Origin: Desulfovibrio sp. TomC | Lineage (GTDB): Bacteria; Desulfobacterota; Desulfovibrionia; Desulfovibrionales; Desulfovibrionaceae | Reading direction: 5' to 3' | DNA: 64,000 bases | NCBI RefSeq assembly: GCF_000801335.2 | Contig: NZ_JSEH01000020.1 | Coordinates: forward strand, 21,776-85,775 | Shown: positions 10,854-20,557 of the stretch, one piece after another | How positions within the stretch are numbered: position 1 is the stretch's first letter | How the letters are laid out: each line of letters starts with the position of its first letter | Position numbers and translations under genes: made by a program | Notes under the pieces: generated by a model | What the model saw: the letters and a program-made list of their open reading frames with translations, nothing else | Told to the model about the DNA's origin: nothing | The model's database searches: none

Positions 10854-12134
10854 GTGCCCACGACCACCTTTGCCCTGGTTGACTGCAACAATTTCTATGC
10901 CTCGTGCGAACGGGTGTTCGCCCCGCATCTGGCCGGCCGGCCGGTGGTGGTGTTGTCCAACAACGATGGCTGCATCATCGCCCGCTCGGCCGAAGCCAAG
11001 GCCCTGGGCGTCCCCATGGGCCAGCCGGCCTTTCAGTGCCGGGACCTGTTCGCCCGGCACGGCATCGCGGTCTTTTCCTCCAACTACGCCCTCTACGGCG
11101 ACATGTCGGCCCGGGTCATGGTCACCTTGTCACGGTTCGCCCCGGCCATGGAAATCTATTCCATTGACGAGGCCTTTCTCGACCTGACGGGACTGCCCGG
11201 CGGGGCGGCGGGGCAGGCCCGGCGCATTCGGGAGACGGTGGCGCGCTGGACCGGCATCCCGGTGTCCGTGGGTATCGGCCCGACCAAGACCCTGGCCAAA
11301 CTGGCCAACCGGGCCGCCAAAAAGCACCCGGCCTGCGACGGCGTCCTGGATTTTTCGACCCATCCCGACCCGGATGCGCTCCTGGAAAGTGTCCCGATAG
11401 AAGACGTCTGGGGCATCGGCCGTCGCTACGGGGCCATGCTGGCCGGGCACGGCATCCTGTCGGCCCGGGCCTTTCGGGACCTGCCCCGGGAGTTTGTGCA
11501 AAAACGCATGACTGTCCAGGGCGTGCACACCCAGCTTGAACTGCGCGGCTTTTCCTGCCTCGATCTGGAAAAGGCCCCGCCGGCTCCGAAAACGCTCATG
11601 TCCTCGCGCTCGTTTGGCCGGGCAGTGACCGTCAGGGACGAACTGGCCGAGGCCCTGGCCGAATACGTGTCCCGGGTGGCGGCCAAACTGCGGCGACGCG
11701 GGCTTGTCGCTTCCGGAATGCAGGTGTTCGTGCAGACCTATGCCGATGCCTCGGGCCGCCCGCCCTACGCCAATACCGCCTGTGCCGCGCCGCCGTCCCC
11801 GACCGATCACACCGCCACGCTGATCAGTCTGGCCGGCCGGGCGCTTGCCGACATCTTTCGGCCGGGCTGGCGCTACAAAAAGGCCGGGGTGATCCTCCTT
11901 GGCCTGGAATCCCGGGCCGGCCGCCAGCTCTCCCTCCTGGACGCGCCGGCTCCCGAAGCGGCCCGCAACGCCCGCCTCATGGCCGCCCTGGACGCCGTCA
12001 ACGCCAAATGGGGGAAAGACACCCTGGCCCCGGCCGCCTGCGGCATTGGCAAGCTCTGGGCCATGCGCCAGGAGAAACGCTCCCCGCGCTACACCACGGT
12101 CTGGGACGAGCTGCCCGTGGCCAGGGCCGGCTGA
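10854..12134 (+). CDS. umuC: Y-family DNA polymerase V catalytic subunit
   Basis: A 426-residue error-prone DNA polymerase that copies past DNA lesions when joined by processed UmuD. The palm motifs are seen in ALVDCNNFYASCER near the N-terminus and in SIDEAFLDL about residue 100, carrying the metal-binding acidic residues. A helix-hairpin-helix region (EDVWGIGRR) follows, and the C-terminal little-finger/UmuC tail is complete. Translation probably begins at GTG 10854, three bases after the umuD stop, so the two subunits are coupled. Confidence 0.95.
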   Translation: MPTTTFALVDCNNFYASCERVFAPHLAGRPVVVLSNNDGCIIARSAEAKALGVPMGQPAFQCRDLFARHGIAVFSSNYALYGDMSARVMVTLSRFAPAMEIYSIDEAFLDLTGLPGGAAGQARRIRETVARWTGIPVSVGIGPTKTLAKLANRAAKKHPACDGVLDFSTHPDPDALLESVPIEDVWGIGRRYGAMLAGHGILSARAFRDLPREFVQKRMTVQGVHTQLELRGFSCLDLEKAPPAPKTLMSSRSFGRAVTVRDELAEALAEYVSRVAAKLRRRGLVASGMQVFVQTYADASGRPPYANTACAAPPSPTDHTATLISLAGRALADIFRPGWRYKKAGVILLGLESRAGRQLSLLDAPAPEAARNARLMAALDAVNAKWGKDTLAPAACGIGKLWAMRQEKRSPRYTTVWDELPVARAG

Positions 12135-12343
12135 GAGGAACTGGACACGGGCCGGTCACACGGAGAGGCGGCCGGGATGTCCCACCGGCCTGGGCGGGTT
12201 TGCTCCGGGCTTGGACGTACGGTGGGCGGCCGCTCCCTGGCCTCGCCTCAGGGCCGTGTCCACCGGTCCCCGATCCGATGGTCCGGCAATCAATCCGGGG
12301 CGGCGTCGCCCGGTAACCGCAGCAAGTCCGAGGAGAAGTCGGC

Positions 12344-13060
12344 ATGGCCCTTTTCACCGTCGAAAACCTGATCGCCTTTCTGACGTTGTCGGCCCTGGAA
12401 ATCGTCCTTGGCATCGACAACATCGTCTTTATCGCCATCATTTCCAATGCCCTGCCAGCCGAAATACAGTCCCGGGCCAGGAAGATCGGTCTGCTTTTGG
12501 CCATGGGCACCCGCATCCTGCTCCTTTTGGGCATCACCTGGGTCATGGGACTGACCGCGCCAATCTTTGCCGTGCTTGGCCATGTAGTCACCGGCCGCGA
12601 CATCGTGCTTCTGGCCGGGGGCCTCTTTCTCATCGCCAAATCCACCTTCGAGATTCACGAAAAGATCGAACCGGACAAGGGGACGGAACACGTCGGCCGC
12701 AAGGTCCGGGGCTTTGCCGCCGCCGTGACCCAAATCGCCATCCTGGACATCGTCTTTTCCCTGGATTCGGTCATTACGGCTGTGGGCATGTCCGGGGAAA
12801 TCGTGGTCATGGTGGCGGCAGTGGTGGCGGCGGTCCTGGTCATGATGCTTTTCGCCGACGCCATCAGCCATTTTGTGTCGCGCCATCCGACGATACAGAT
12901 GCTGGCCTTGTCGTTTCTGATCCTCATCGGCGTCTTCCTGGTGGCCGAGGGCCTGGGCCGACATATCGACCGGGGCTATATCTATTTCGCCATGGCCTTT
13001 TCCCTGCTTGTCGAGCTGCTCAACCTGCGGGCGCGCAAGGCCGATGCCGACGGACACTGA
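12344..13060 (+). CDS. TerC-family integral membrane protein
   Basis: A 238-residue membrane protein of the TerC family with about seven hydrophobic helices and the conserved acidic membrane motifs ALEIVLGIDN and VFSLDSV. Family members include manganese exporters that supply metal to secreted enzymes and the TerC protein of tellurite resistance; which role applies is not clear. The ATG follows GAGGAGA at suitable spacing. The 209 nt upstream were checked for a yybP-ykoY manganese riboswitch, but the conserved core was not found. No partner Ter genes lie nearby. Confidence 0.88.
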   Translation: MALFTVENLIAFLTLSALEIVLGIDNIVFIAIISNALPAEIQSRARKIGLLLAMGTRILLLLGITWVMGLTAPIFAVLGHVVTGRDIVLLAGGLFLIAKSTFEIHEKIEPDKGTEHVGRKVRGFAAAVTQIAILDIVFSLDSVITAVGMSGEIVVMVAAVVAAVLVMMLFADAISHFVSRHPTIQMLALSFLILIGVFLVAEGLGRHIDRGYIYFAMAFSLLVELLNLRARKADADGH

Positions 13061-13101
13061 TCACACCATGAGGGTGGTGCAAAAAGAGGGCAGGGGAAGA
13101 G

Positions 13102-13166
13102 GCTTCCGGCGGCCGGGGGCCTCAGGCCCCCGGACCCCCAAATGGGAGAAGTTTTTCAAGGGGTTC
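13102..13166 (+). repeat. Intergenic hairpin repeat abutting a start codon
   Basis: A GCTTCCGGCGGCC core is followed by a CCGGGGGCC/GGCCCCCGG-type hairpin, ACCCCC, GGGAGAAGTTTTTC and AAGGGG. The final AAGGGG lies at Shine-Dalgarno distance from the ATG at 13168, so this copy appears to supply the ribosome binding site of the methyltransferase gene. Confidence 0.7.
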
Positions 13167-13167
13167 C

Positions 13168-13962
13168 ATGCGCGAACTGCACGGACATGATACGAGCCGG
13201 ACGGCCCGGGCTGCCTTCCCGCGCGGGCTGACCCAGCCCGAAGGCGGGTTCCGCTTCGGCAGCGACGCCCTGCTCCTGGCTGCCTTTGCCGCAACGCTGC
13301 CCGGGACACGGGCCGCCGATCTGGGCACCGGTTGCGGAGCGGCCGGCCTGGGCTGGCTCTTGGCCGCCCCCGACCCGGCGGGCACAGTGCTCGGCCTGGA
13401 CAAGGACCCGGCCATGGCGGCGGCCGCCGGACAAAACGCTGCGGCCCTGGGGCTGGCCGACCGTTTTACGGCCGGCTGCGTCGATGTCCGGGCCATCCGC
13501 GAGGCCGACCAGCCCGGCCCGGAGTCCTGCGATCTCATCTTGTGCAACCCGCCCTACCGCGACCCGGCTTCGGGACGCCGGCCGGCCGGGCAGGCCCGGG
13601 ACGCTGCCCGGTTCGAGGTGGACGGCAGCCTGCCGGATTTTGCCGCCGCCGCAGCCTATCTCCTGGTCAACAAGGGGACGTTCGCCTGCATCCATCTGGC
13701 CGAGCGCCTGACCCACGTGACCGCCGCCCTGGCCGCCTGTCGCCTGGAGATCAAACGCATCCTGCCCATAAGCCCGCGGGCCGGCGTACCGGCCCGGCAG
13801 GTGCTCCTGGCCGCCAGCAAAAACGGCGGCCAGGGACTGGTCCTTGAGCCACCCCTGCTGCTCTATCAGGGGACCGGCCGCGATACCCGCCTGACCGGCG
13901 CCGCCCTGGCCTTTTGCCCCTTCCTGGCTTGCAACCCGGCCCCGGGCGAGGCTGCCAAATAA
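13168..13962 (+). CDS. TrmN6-like N6-adenine methyltransferase
   Basis: A 264-residue S-adenosylmethionine-dependent methyltransferase. The SAM-binding motif ADLGTGCGAAGL (about residues 50-61) and the NPPY catalytic motif (about 128-131) place it with N6-adenine methylases of the YfiC/TrmN6 group, which modify A37 of tRNA1(Val). The N-terminal LTQPEGGFRFGSDALLLAAF segment is typical of that group. tRNA as the substrate is inferred. The start codon directly follows an intergenic repeat copy whose AAGGGG could act as ribosome binding site. Confidence 0.85.
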   Translation: MRELHGHDTSRTARAAFPRGLTQPEGGFRFGSDALLLAAFAATLPGTRAADLGTGCGAAGLGWLLAAPDPAGTVLGLDKDPAMAAAAGQNAAALGLADRFTAGCVDVRAIREADQPGPESCDLILCNPPYRDPASGRRPAGQARDAARFEVDGSLPDFAAAAAYLLVNKGTFACIHLAERLTHVTAALAACRLEIKRILPISPRAGVPARQVLLAASKNGGQGLVLEPPLLLYQGTGRDTRLTGAALAFCPFLACNPAPGEAAK

Positions 13963-13988
13963 AAGAGGGGATGCCAAAGCATCCCCTC
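13961..13988 (-). terminator. Terminator of the small exported protein gene
   Basis: A perfect 10-bp stem, GAGGGGATGC and GCATCCCCTC with a CAAA loop, is followed on the minus strand by TTTTATTT. It overlaps the end of the methyltransferase gene region and may also slow plus-strand transcription, though no T-run follows on that strand. Confidence 0.85.
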
Positions 13989-14030
13989 GAGGCTGCAACG
14001 CGTCCTCCGTTGCCGCCTGCCCTCCCAAAA

Positions 14031-14279
14031 CTATTTTCTGCCGAAAAGCGTCTCCGGACGCGGACCGGCGTAGGCAGCAGCCTGGGGAACCTCCAGGCGG
14101 CGCTGGGACAGACTCGCCTCGGTCAACCGGACCACCTCGCTTTGGGCTGCAGCCGTCACCGCCGGCGTCTCCCCGGACGTCTTGGCCTCTCTGGCCGGCA
14201 GCGCCGGCGGATCAGTCAGGTAACTGGCGGCCCCCAAAAAAGCGATGGCAGCGATGAGCAGCAGGCGTTTCATGTCCAT
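14031..14279 (-). CDS. Small exported or membrane-anchored protein, function unknown
   Basis: An 82-residue protein with an N-terminal hydrophobic helix (about residues 4-20) that looks like a signal peptide or anchor, followed by a hydrophilic, Ala/Thr/Glu-rich tail with no recognisable domain. Two possible ATG codons lie at 14279 and 14273 after GGGGGA; the second gives better spacing. A clear rho-independent terminator follows the gene, which supports real expression. I do not recognise a family. Confidence 0.6.
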   Translation of the reverse strand: MDMKRLLLIAAIAFLGAASYLTDPPALPAREAKTSGETPAVTAAAQSEVVRLTEASLSQRRLEVPQAAAYAGPRPETLFGRK

Positions 14280-14662
14280 CCCCCGTAGTTGTCTACCGCA
14301 AGCGGCGTTCCAGGATATATCCTCCTAGGAGCCAGTATCGTGCCAACCATAGACACGCAAAAGACAAGCAATTACAAGGGGTAAATCTGCACTTTGGCGG
14401 ACCGTGTCGCTGCTTACCAAAAAATAGGAGGCATCCGGCAGGAAAATTGCCCATATTTCAAGAATTCGGTTTTCCGCCGGCAGCCCAACCCGTCGTCCTG
14501 CCGTCCTACGCAACCACGGGCGACGCAGAGGCGACACCGCCCGCCGATTTGGCAGCGTACCCGGGCAAATCAAACGAACCCCAGGCGGGATTCCAAAGGG
14601 CACTGCCCTTTGGCCGCCGGAGGCATTCCCCTTTTTCACTGACACGCCCCGGTGCCGGCCCG
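14280..14662. other. Gene-free stretch
   Basis: No supported gene is seen. The stretch contains a reversed copy of the intergenic repeat at 14584-14624, positioned downstream of the AMMECR1-like gene. Confidence 0.5.
14584..14624 (-). repeat. Intergenic hairpin repeat, reversed copy
   Basis: On the minus strand the core GCCTCCGGCGGCC (14612-14624) is followed by a hairpin with arms CCAAAGGGCA and TGCCCTTTGG, then AATCCCGCCTGG. The core is identical to other copies while the hairpin sequence differs, as expected if the stem rather than its sequence is conserved. Confidence 0.65.
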
Positions 14663-15214
14663 TTAAAAAACTTCCGCCTCGAACCAGAAAAGCGTCGTCT
14701 TCGGGTCCTTCCAGCAGCCCTGGGCCAAGCCGGCCTTGTGGCAGGTCTGGTCCAGAAACGTCTCCCGGTCCCAGCCCCACTCCACCGGCACCTGGGGCAG
14801 GAGCAGGCCGGAACGGCTCCCCTGGCGCACCAGCAGGCCATGGCGGCCCACCGTCACCAACGCCGGGTCCGGACAAGGGGCCAGGGGGCTTAGAATGGAG
14901 ATTTCAATGGCCACATTTTCAAACTCCCGACGCGACAACGGCGGGAAGCGCGGATCGCCAAAGGCGGCCGCCTCGGCCATGCCGGCTATGGTCTCGTAAA
15001 GCGGCCGGTCGCCCACAATATGGCCGATGCAGCCCCGCAGGCGGCCGTCAATGGTCAGGGTGACGAACGCGCCAAACTGGCGACGAAGCGTCTCGGTCGG
15101 CGGCGGCGGCAAGGGCGGCTCGCGTCCGGCCAGACGGGCGACAATGACGAGCCGGACTAATTCCTTGAGGTAGTGCTTTTCATCCGGGGTCAGGGTGAAG
15201 TGGAAGGCATCCAT
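14663..15214 (-). CDS. AMMECR1-domain protein
   Basis: A 183-residue protein that is almost entirely an AMMECR1 domain, seen in the motifs RGCIGHI and GDPRFPPLS. The family is widespread in archaea, bacteria and eukaryotes and its biochemical role is not established. The start ATG follows CAGGAGA; a longer frame upstream covers 148 more codons but shows no family similarity. The alpha/beta hydrolase gene lies 80 nt upstream on the same strand, so cotranscription is possible. Confidence 0.88.
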   Translation of the reverse strand: MDAFHFTLTPDEKHYLKELVRLVIVARLAGREPPLPPPPTETLRRQFGAFVTLTIDGRLRGCIGHIVGDRPLYETIAGMAEAAAFGDPRFPPLSRREFENVAIEISILSPLAPCPDPALVTVGRHGLLVRQGSRSGLLLPQVPVEWGWDRETFLDQTCHKAGLAQGCWKDPKTTLFWFEAEVF

Positions 15215-15294
15215 GGCGTCTCCTGGGGGTAGGACAACCGTTTGACTTGCCCCCAGTGTGCCTCCCGGGCGGCGTAGAGGCAAGGGCTTGTCCT

Positions 15295-16158
15295 TTAGGA
15301 ACCGCAAAACTCCCCAAGCATGCTGTAAAACTCGCCGGGCATGGCCTGCATGAGAAAATGACAGTCCGTGGGAAAGGGGCGCATGGGAATGTCGTGTTCG
15401 CCAAGGAAGGCCAGGGTTTCCGGGGCCACGTCCCGGCCATAGGCGTAGAGTTTGGGGATGGTCAGGGCGCACAGGGCCTCGCCGGCGGCGTGGCTCCATT
15501 TGCCGGGCAGGGACCGGGCCGTGCGGCGAACGGCCATCACGGTCTGCAAAAAAGCCTCTTCCCGACAGAAGCGCAACGAGGCATAGTAATGCCGACAAAA
15601 AGGGAACCGGCCGAGGTAGTCGCGGAAAATGGTCTGTTCCCGAAACTCGGCGTACCACTCGTCAAAACGCCCGGACAAGCGGGCCGCCTCGGCATGGGCG
15701 GAAACAAACGCCCCGAAGCGCGTGACCGAAGCTTCGGCCAGGACCAGCCCGGCCACTTCGCCGGGCGCCGCGTCGCGGCAGAAAAAGATGGCCGGGATGC
15801 CGCCCACGGAATGGCCGACGAGATACAGCCGGCTGGGGCGCAGGCCATGCTGCTCGCCCAGATGGGCCAGCACGTCGCGCACGCGCCGGGTTGCCGCCTC
15901 CATGGAATAGTCCAGGGCAGCGGCAGAGCCGCCGTGCCCGGCCATGTCCGGAACGATGAGGCTGACATCGGCCAGATACCGGGTGGCAAAGGCGTCCTCG
16001 AAGGCCAGACGCGAATCGCCCAGGCCATGCAAGAAGACCACGGCCGGGGCACGCCCCTCGGCAACGCGGGCCGTGACATGTACCGATGCGTCAAAGGTCG
16101 GGACAAGCAGATCGAGCGGCTGCCCGCCGCGCCGGCCAAAGGAGATCGTTCTCGCCAT
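15295..16158 (-). CDS. Alpha/beta hydrolase
   Basis: A 287-residue serine hydrolase of the alpha/beta fold. Visible are the oxyanion-hole motif FLHGLGDS near residue 43, the nucleophile elbow GHSVGG near residue 115, and a likely catalytic His in the C-terminal PTDCHFLMQAM region. A cap-like insertion (about 150-215) separates the core halves. The substrate cannot be predicted. No signal peptide is present, so it is probably cytoplasmic. It is divergent from the chemoreceptor gene at 16282. Confidence 0.88.
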   Translation of the reverse strand: MARTISFGRRGGQPLDLLVPTFDASVHVTARVAEGRAPAVVFLHGLGDSRLAFEDAFATRYLADVSLIVPDMAGHGGSAAALDYSMEAATRRVRDVLAHLGEQHGLRPSRLYLVGHSVGGIPAIFFCRDAAPGEVAGLVLAEASVTRFGAFVSAHAEAARLSGRFDEWYAEFREQTIFRDYLGRFPFCRHYYASLRFCREEAFLQTVMAVRRTARSLPGKWSHAAGEALCALTIPKLYAYGRDVAPETLAFLGEHDIPMRPFPTDCHFLMQAMPGEFYSMLGEFCGS

Positions 16159-16178
16159 GATCGTAACCCAAACCTCAC

Positions 16179-16207
16179 TTGATCTGACAGATAAATTACA
16201 ATATTTA
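16179..16207 (+). promoter_or_regulatory. Candidate sigma-70-type promoter for chemoreceptor
   Basis: TTGATC (16179-16184) and TATTTA (16202-16207) are spaced by 17 nt in an AT-rich patch of an otherwise GC-rich region, 75 nt before the chemoreceptor ATG. Confidence 0.4.
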
Positions 16208-16281
16208 AGCTATTTGTACTCTTTGTCGCCCCGCCTGCGGGCCGTATCTGCCGCAACTCCTAACCGACAAAGGCGGTTTCC

Positions 16282-18057
16282 ATGAAGCTCTCCATTTCGG
16301 CGCGCCTTGTTCTCGGCTTTGGCCTCGTGCTCGCGGCCATGACCACCGGGGCGTTAGTCATGACCTTTTCCCTGGATGCCGTAAAGGATCGCGCCCTGAC
16401 TCTCCGTACCCAAAACCTGCCCCTGGCCGACGAAGCGGCCCATATGCAATTTACAGCCGTCAACGTGCAGCAATTGTTCACAGACGTCGCTGCTACAGGC
16501 CATGAGGACGGCTTCGCCGATGCCGAAAAGGAGGCCAAGGCCTTCCGCGCCGGCGTGACCAAATTCCAGGATCTGGCCGCCCGTAGCGGCAACGCGGCTT
16601 TGCATCAGCAACTTGCGGCCGTCGCTCGGGATTTTGAAGCCATGTACGAGGCCGGCAAGCTCATGGCCAGGGTGTACGTCAAGGACGGCCGGGAAGCGGG
16701 CAATGCGGCAATGGCCGATTTTGACGCCCGGACCGAGGCCTTGTCGGCCAGCATTGAGCCGCTCAAGGCCGCCCAGTTCAAGGAAACCGATACCCAGGTA
16801 ACAGCCGTGGTGGACGCCCTGGCCTCGAACCTCCGCCTGCAATACGGTCTGGTGGGCCTTTCCCTGGCCATCTGCATCCTCTCGGCCTGGCTGGTTTCCC
16901 GCAGCATCCGTCGGCAACTCGGGGCCGAGCCCTGGCAGGTGGCGGCCGTGGCCCAGGATGTGGCGGCCGGACGCTTTGATGCGGTGCAAAAAACTTGCGC
17001 AGCCATCGGCTGCGACACCGGCGTGATGGCCGACATGGCCGCCATGTCGGAAACGTTGCGCGAGTCCTTTGCCTCCGTCGAAACCCAGAAGGCAGCGGCC
17101 GAAGCCAAAACCGAGGAGGCTGAGGGCCATCGCCGCCGGGCCGAAGAAGCCATGGGACAGGCCGAGCAGGCCCGTCTGGCCGGCATGGCCGAAGCGGCCG
17201 ACCGCCTGGAGGACCTGGCCGACGCCGTGGCCCGGGCCGGCAATGCCCTGACCGACCGCGTGGCCCAGGTCAACCGCGGCACTACCCGCCAGCATGAACG
17301 CACCACCGACACGGCCACGGCCATGGAGGAAATGAACGCCACCGTGGCTGAAGTGGCCCAAAACGCCGAACGCGCCTCCGAAAGCGCCCAGGCGGCCCGG
17401 GAAGGCGCGCGGGAAGGACTGGCCGCAACCGACGAGGTGGCCCGTTCCATTGACCGGGTGCGCCAACTCTCGGCCGGCCTGAAAACCAGCCTCGACGCCC
17501 TGGGCGAACGGGCCAAAGGCATCTCCAGCATTCTTGGGGTCATTTCCGATATTGCCGACCAGACCAACCTGCTGGCCTTAAATGCCGCCATCGAGGCGGC
17601 CCGGGCCGGGGATGCCGGCCGCGGGTTCGCCGTGGTGGCCGACGAGGTGCGCAAACTGGCCGAAAAGACCATGCAGGCCACGAGTGAGGTGGCCTCGGTG
17701 GTTTCGGCCATTGACAACGGCGTGCGCGACAACATGGCCGGCATGGACGCGGCGGGAACGGCCGTGGCCGACACCACCCGGCTGGCTGAAAATGCCGGCC
17801 AGTCCCTGCGCCACATTGTGACCATGGCCGAGACAACCACCGAAGAGGTGCGTTCCATTGCCTCTGCCTCGCAGCAGCAGGCCACGGCCTCGGAAGAGAT
17901 CAACCGCGCCCTGGCCGACATCAGCCTCATCGCCGAGGAGACCGCCCAGGGCATGACCGAAGCCGGGACGGAACTGGAGCGCCTGTCGGAGTCGGCCTCG
18001 CAACTGGCCGCGCTCATTGACGGGTTGCGCCAGGAATCCGCCGCTCTGCCCCGCTGA
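16282..18057 (+). CDS. Methyl-accepting chemotaxis protein
   Basis: A 591-residue chemoreceptor. It has a first membrane helix (about 8-30), a helical periplasmic sensor of the four-helix-bundle type (about 31-185), a second membrane helix (about 187-208), a HAMP-like linker, a long charged coiled coil (about 265-320) and a methyl-accepting signalling domain. The hairpin-tip region, [16 protein letters not shown], is fully conserved. There is no C-terminal NWETF-type tether. The ligand is unknown. It faces another chemoreceptor gene across a shared bidirectional terminator. Confidence 0.93.
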   Translation: MKLSISARLVLGFGLVLAAMTTGALVMTFSLDAVKDRALTLRTQNLPLADEAAHMQFTAVNVQQLFTDVAATGHEDGFADAEKEAKAFRAGVTKFQDLAARSGNAALHQQLAAVARDFEAMYEAGKLMARVYVKDGREAGNAAMADFDARTEALSASIEPLKAAQFKETDTQVTAVVDALASNLRLQYGLVGLSLAICILSAWLVSRSIRRQLGAEPWQVAAVAQDVAAGRFDAVQKTCAAIGCDTGVMADMAAMSETLRESFASVETQKAAAEAKTEEAEGHRRRAEEAMGQAEQARLAGMAEAADRLEDLADAVARAGNALTDRVAQVNRGTTRQHERTTDTATAMEEMNATVAEVAQNAERASESAQAAREGAREGLAATDEVARSIDRVRQLSAGLKTSLDALGERAKGISSILGVISDIADQTNLLALNAAIEAARAGDAGRGFAVVADEVRKLAEKTMQATSEVASVVSAIDNGVRDNMAGMDAAGTAVADTTRLAENAGQSLRHIVTMAETTTEEVRSIASASQQQATASEEINRALADISLIAEETAQGMTEAGTELERLSESASQLAALIDGLRQESAALPR

Positions 18058-18070
18058 TCGTCAGGCATGA

Positions 18071-18106
18071 AAAAGCCCGGACCGCCATGGCGATCCGGGC
18101 TTTTCT
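18071..18106. terminator. Bidirectional terminator between convergent chemoreceptors
   Basis: A perfect 11-bp stem, AAAAGCCCGGA and TCCGGGCTTTT, gives a T-run on both strands. It separates the ends of the chemoreceptor genes at 18057 and 18121. Confidence 0.9.
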
Positions 18107-18120
18107 TGTTTTACGGGAAG

Positions 18121-20454
18121 CTAGTTGACGCCGCGTTCGAGGAAGAACGGCGCATATTTCTGGTCCGTGCCCTTGATATGGCCGACCAGCCAGTTCTTGA
18201 GAAAGTTCATGATCTCGGTGGTGACTGCCGCCCGGTTTTCCCGGAAGTCGTTGCCAAAGGCAATGACTTTGTCCACGAAGGTCGTGTGCTCTTTGCGGTG
18301 GTTGAGATACCCCGGATATTTGTACTTCTCCATGAGCTTTTCCTCGTAGCCGAAGTGTTCCACCGTGTAATTTCCCAGCTCCTCGATGATGGCCTGCAAC
18401 TGGGCTTTGCCCTTGCCCGTGCGCATGGCCTCGTGGAGATCGCAAATCATGCGCACCAGGACCTGATGCTGGCGGTCGACCTCACTTAAGCCTGTGGCCA
18501 GGGACTCGTCCCATTGGAGCAGCGCCACGCCGGAGCCGGCGGGCTTGGCGGCCGAAGCGGCGCGCGATTTGGCCGAGGGAGCCGGACGGGCAGCGGCAAG
18601 CGGACGTGCCGGCGGCAAGGCCTTGGCCGTCGTCGATCGGGACGCTGCCAGGGCCTTGACCGGGGTCGGCCGGGCAGCGGGCAGCGCCTTGGCTACGGCA
18701 GTCGAACGCGACCGGGAGACGGCCAGGGACCGGACCGGGGCCGAGGCATCGCCGGTCATCTGGCGGATGACGGCGTCGAGTTCGCTTGACAGTTCGGTCA
18801 TGGCGGCCAGGGCCTCAGCGGCGACGCCTGTGCCTTCGGCTGTTTCCCCGGCGATGGCGTTAACCTCCTCCACGGCCCGGTTGATTTCCTCGGAAGTGGC
18901 GGACTGTTCCTCGGAAGCCGTGGCAATGGACTCCACCTGGGTGGACGTGGCCTCAACGATGCCGACGATTTCATCCATGAAACGTCCGGAATCGGCAGCC
19001 GCCCGGGTACTCTCTTCGATGCCGGTGGCGGCGGATTCGACAGCGGCGATATTTTCCCGGGCCTGTCCCTGGATGGAAACAACGGCATCGCCAACCTCTT
19101 TGGTGGCGGTCATGGTCTTTTCGGCCAGCTTGCGCACCTCGTCGGCCACCACGGCGAACCCGCGGCCGGCATCCCCGGCCCGGGCCGCCTCGATGGCGGC
19201 ATTTAAGGCCAGCAGGTTGGTCTGATCGGCAATGTCGGAAATGACGTTCATGATATGCCCGATGCTGTCGGCCTGCTGGCCAAGCCGGGTCATGGACTCC
19301 TTGAGTTCCAGGATGCGCTGGCGGATGGATTCGATGGACTCAACGGCCGAGCGGACCCCGCGTGCGCCGATGACGGCCTTGTCTTTGGCCTCGACGGCGC
19401 TGGAGGCGGCGCTGGAGGCGTTTCGAGCCACTTCGAGCACCGTGGCGTTCATCTCTTCCATGGCGGTCGCCGTGTCCATCATGCGGTCGCGCTGCTGCTG
19501 CGCCCCCTGGCCCACGTGCTCGATCTGGCCCAGCAGACCGGCCGACTGTTCCATGACGCTGTCGGAAATGGCCCGGGCCTTGTCAGCCCCCTCATTGAGG
19601 CGGGCCAACAGCTCGGCCGTGCGGTTCTCCTGTTCCCTGGCCTCGGCCAGGGCACGATCGGCATCGGCGGCATGGCGTTCGGCCTCAAGACTTTTTTCGC
19701 CCACCTCGGCCACTTTGGCCTCAAGCGAGGCCACCATGCGGGCCAGGGCCTCGCGCAGGACGAGCAGTTCCGGCGGATAGGCGCCGGCAGCCACGGCCTT
19801 GAGATTGCCGCCGGCCACAGCGTCGGCATAGGCCTGGAGCCGGGACAACGGCTGCCGCAAGGTGCGGCCAAGCATGAAAAGCACCCCAAAAAAGACCAAA
19901 ACGCAAAGGACCATCCCGCCAGCCTGGATGGTCATGAGCGTGGCCACGGCGTCTTCGGTTTCGGCCTGCAACCGGGCCACGGCCTTGTCCTGAGCCGTCA
20001 CCAGGGCTTCGGAAGCGGCGACGAGGCGATCCGCCGAACTCCCGTCGCCCTTGGCCAAAATGGTTTCGACCTCTGTTTCAAAGGGCTTGGCCAACCGGCC
20101 CGCCTCATCCAGCAGCGTTCCAACCTCCCGGCTGGGGGGCTCAATGGTAAACGTCTTGCCGCTGGTATAGGCGCCGCCTTTGGCCAAAAGCGTCTGGGTG
20201 GCGGTAAATGCCGAAAGGGTCTTGCGAATGTCCGACGCCAGGGTTTCAGCAGCGGCCCCGCCCTTGGCCTGGTGGGCATAGGCCAGGACATTCTTGGCGA
20301 TTTTTTGCACCTGCATCCGCTGCCGGCCGGCCAGGTTGATCACCAGCCCGTCCGTTTTCTGCTGGCTGGTAATGGACCAGGTGGCCCCGAACATCAGGAG
20401 AACAACGAGAAAAAGGATACCAAGCGAACCGAGTATCTGGGCACGAATGCTCAT
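18121..20454 (-). CDS. Chemoreceptor with C-terminal hemerythrin domain (DcrH-like)
   Basis: A 777-residue chemoreceptor. An N-terminal membrane helix and a PilJ/NarX-type sensor (motif [13 protein letters not shown]) lead to a second helix near residue 190, a HAMP linker, and the methyl-accepting domain with [16 protein letters not shown]. An Ala/Pro/Arg-rich linker (about 565-645) joins a bacteriohemerythrin domain (about 648-775). Its di-iron ligand motifs are present: DRQHQ, HFGYEE and [10 protein letters not shown]. In Desulfovibrio the related DcrH binds O2 through this domain, so oxygen avoidance is a reasonable inference. Start ATG follows AAGGAGA. Confidence 0.95.
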   Translation of the reverse strand: MSIRAQILGSLGILFLVVLLMFGATWSITSQQKTDGLVINLAGRQRMQVQKIAKNVLAYAHQAKGGAAAETLASDIRKTLSAFTATQTLLAKGGAYTSGKTFTIEPPSREVGTLLDEAGRLAKPFETEVETILAKGDGSSADRLVAASEALVTAQDKAVARLQAETEDAVATLMTIQAGGMVLCVLVFFGVLFMLGRTLRQPLSRLQAYADAVAGGNLKAVAAGAYPPELLVLREALARMVASLEAKVAEVGEKSLEAERHAADADRALAEAREQENRTAELLARLNEGADKARAISDSVMEQSAGLLGQIEHVGQGAQQQRDRMMDTATAMEEMNATVLEVARNASSAASSAVEAKDKAVIGARGVRSAVESIESIRQRILELKESMTRLGQQADSIGHIMNVISDIADQTNLLALNAAIEAARAGDAGRGFAVVADEVRKLAEKTMTATKEVGDAVVSIQGQARENIAAVESAATGIEESTRAAADSGRFMDEIVGIVEATSTQVESIATASEEQSATSEEINRAVEEVNAIAGETAEGTGVAAEALAAMTELSSELDAVIRQMTGDASAPVRSLAVSRSRSTAVAKALPAARPTPVKALAASRSTTAKALPPARPLAAARPAPSAKSRAASAAKPAGSGVALLQWDESLATGLSEVDRQHQVLVRMICDLHEAMRTGKGKAQLQAIIEELGNYTVEHFGYEEKLMEKYKYPGYLNHRKEHTTFVDKVIAFGNDFRENRAAVTTEIMNFLKNWLVGHIKGTDQKYAPFFLERGVN

Positions 20455-20557
20455 CTGGATGTCTCCTTGGCCCTGGTGCGGCACTGCAAACAACAGGCGT
20501 TCGCCAGGGTCCTTTTCTTCGAGCACGAGGCCACGGCCAAGTCAATGGTCATTTTAG

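Noticed and set aside
12135..12343. Possible yybP-ykoY manganese riboswitch upstream of the TerC-family gene
   Set aside because: The family context fits, but the conserved core sequences of this riboswitch class are not visible in the 209 nt.
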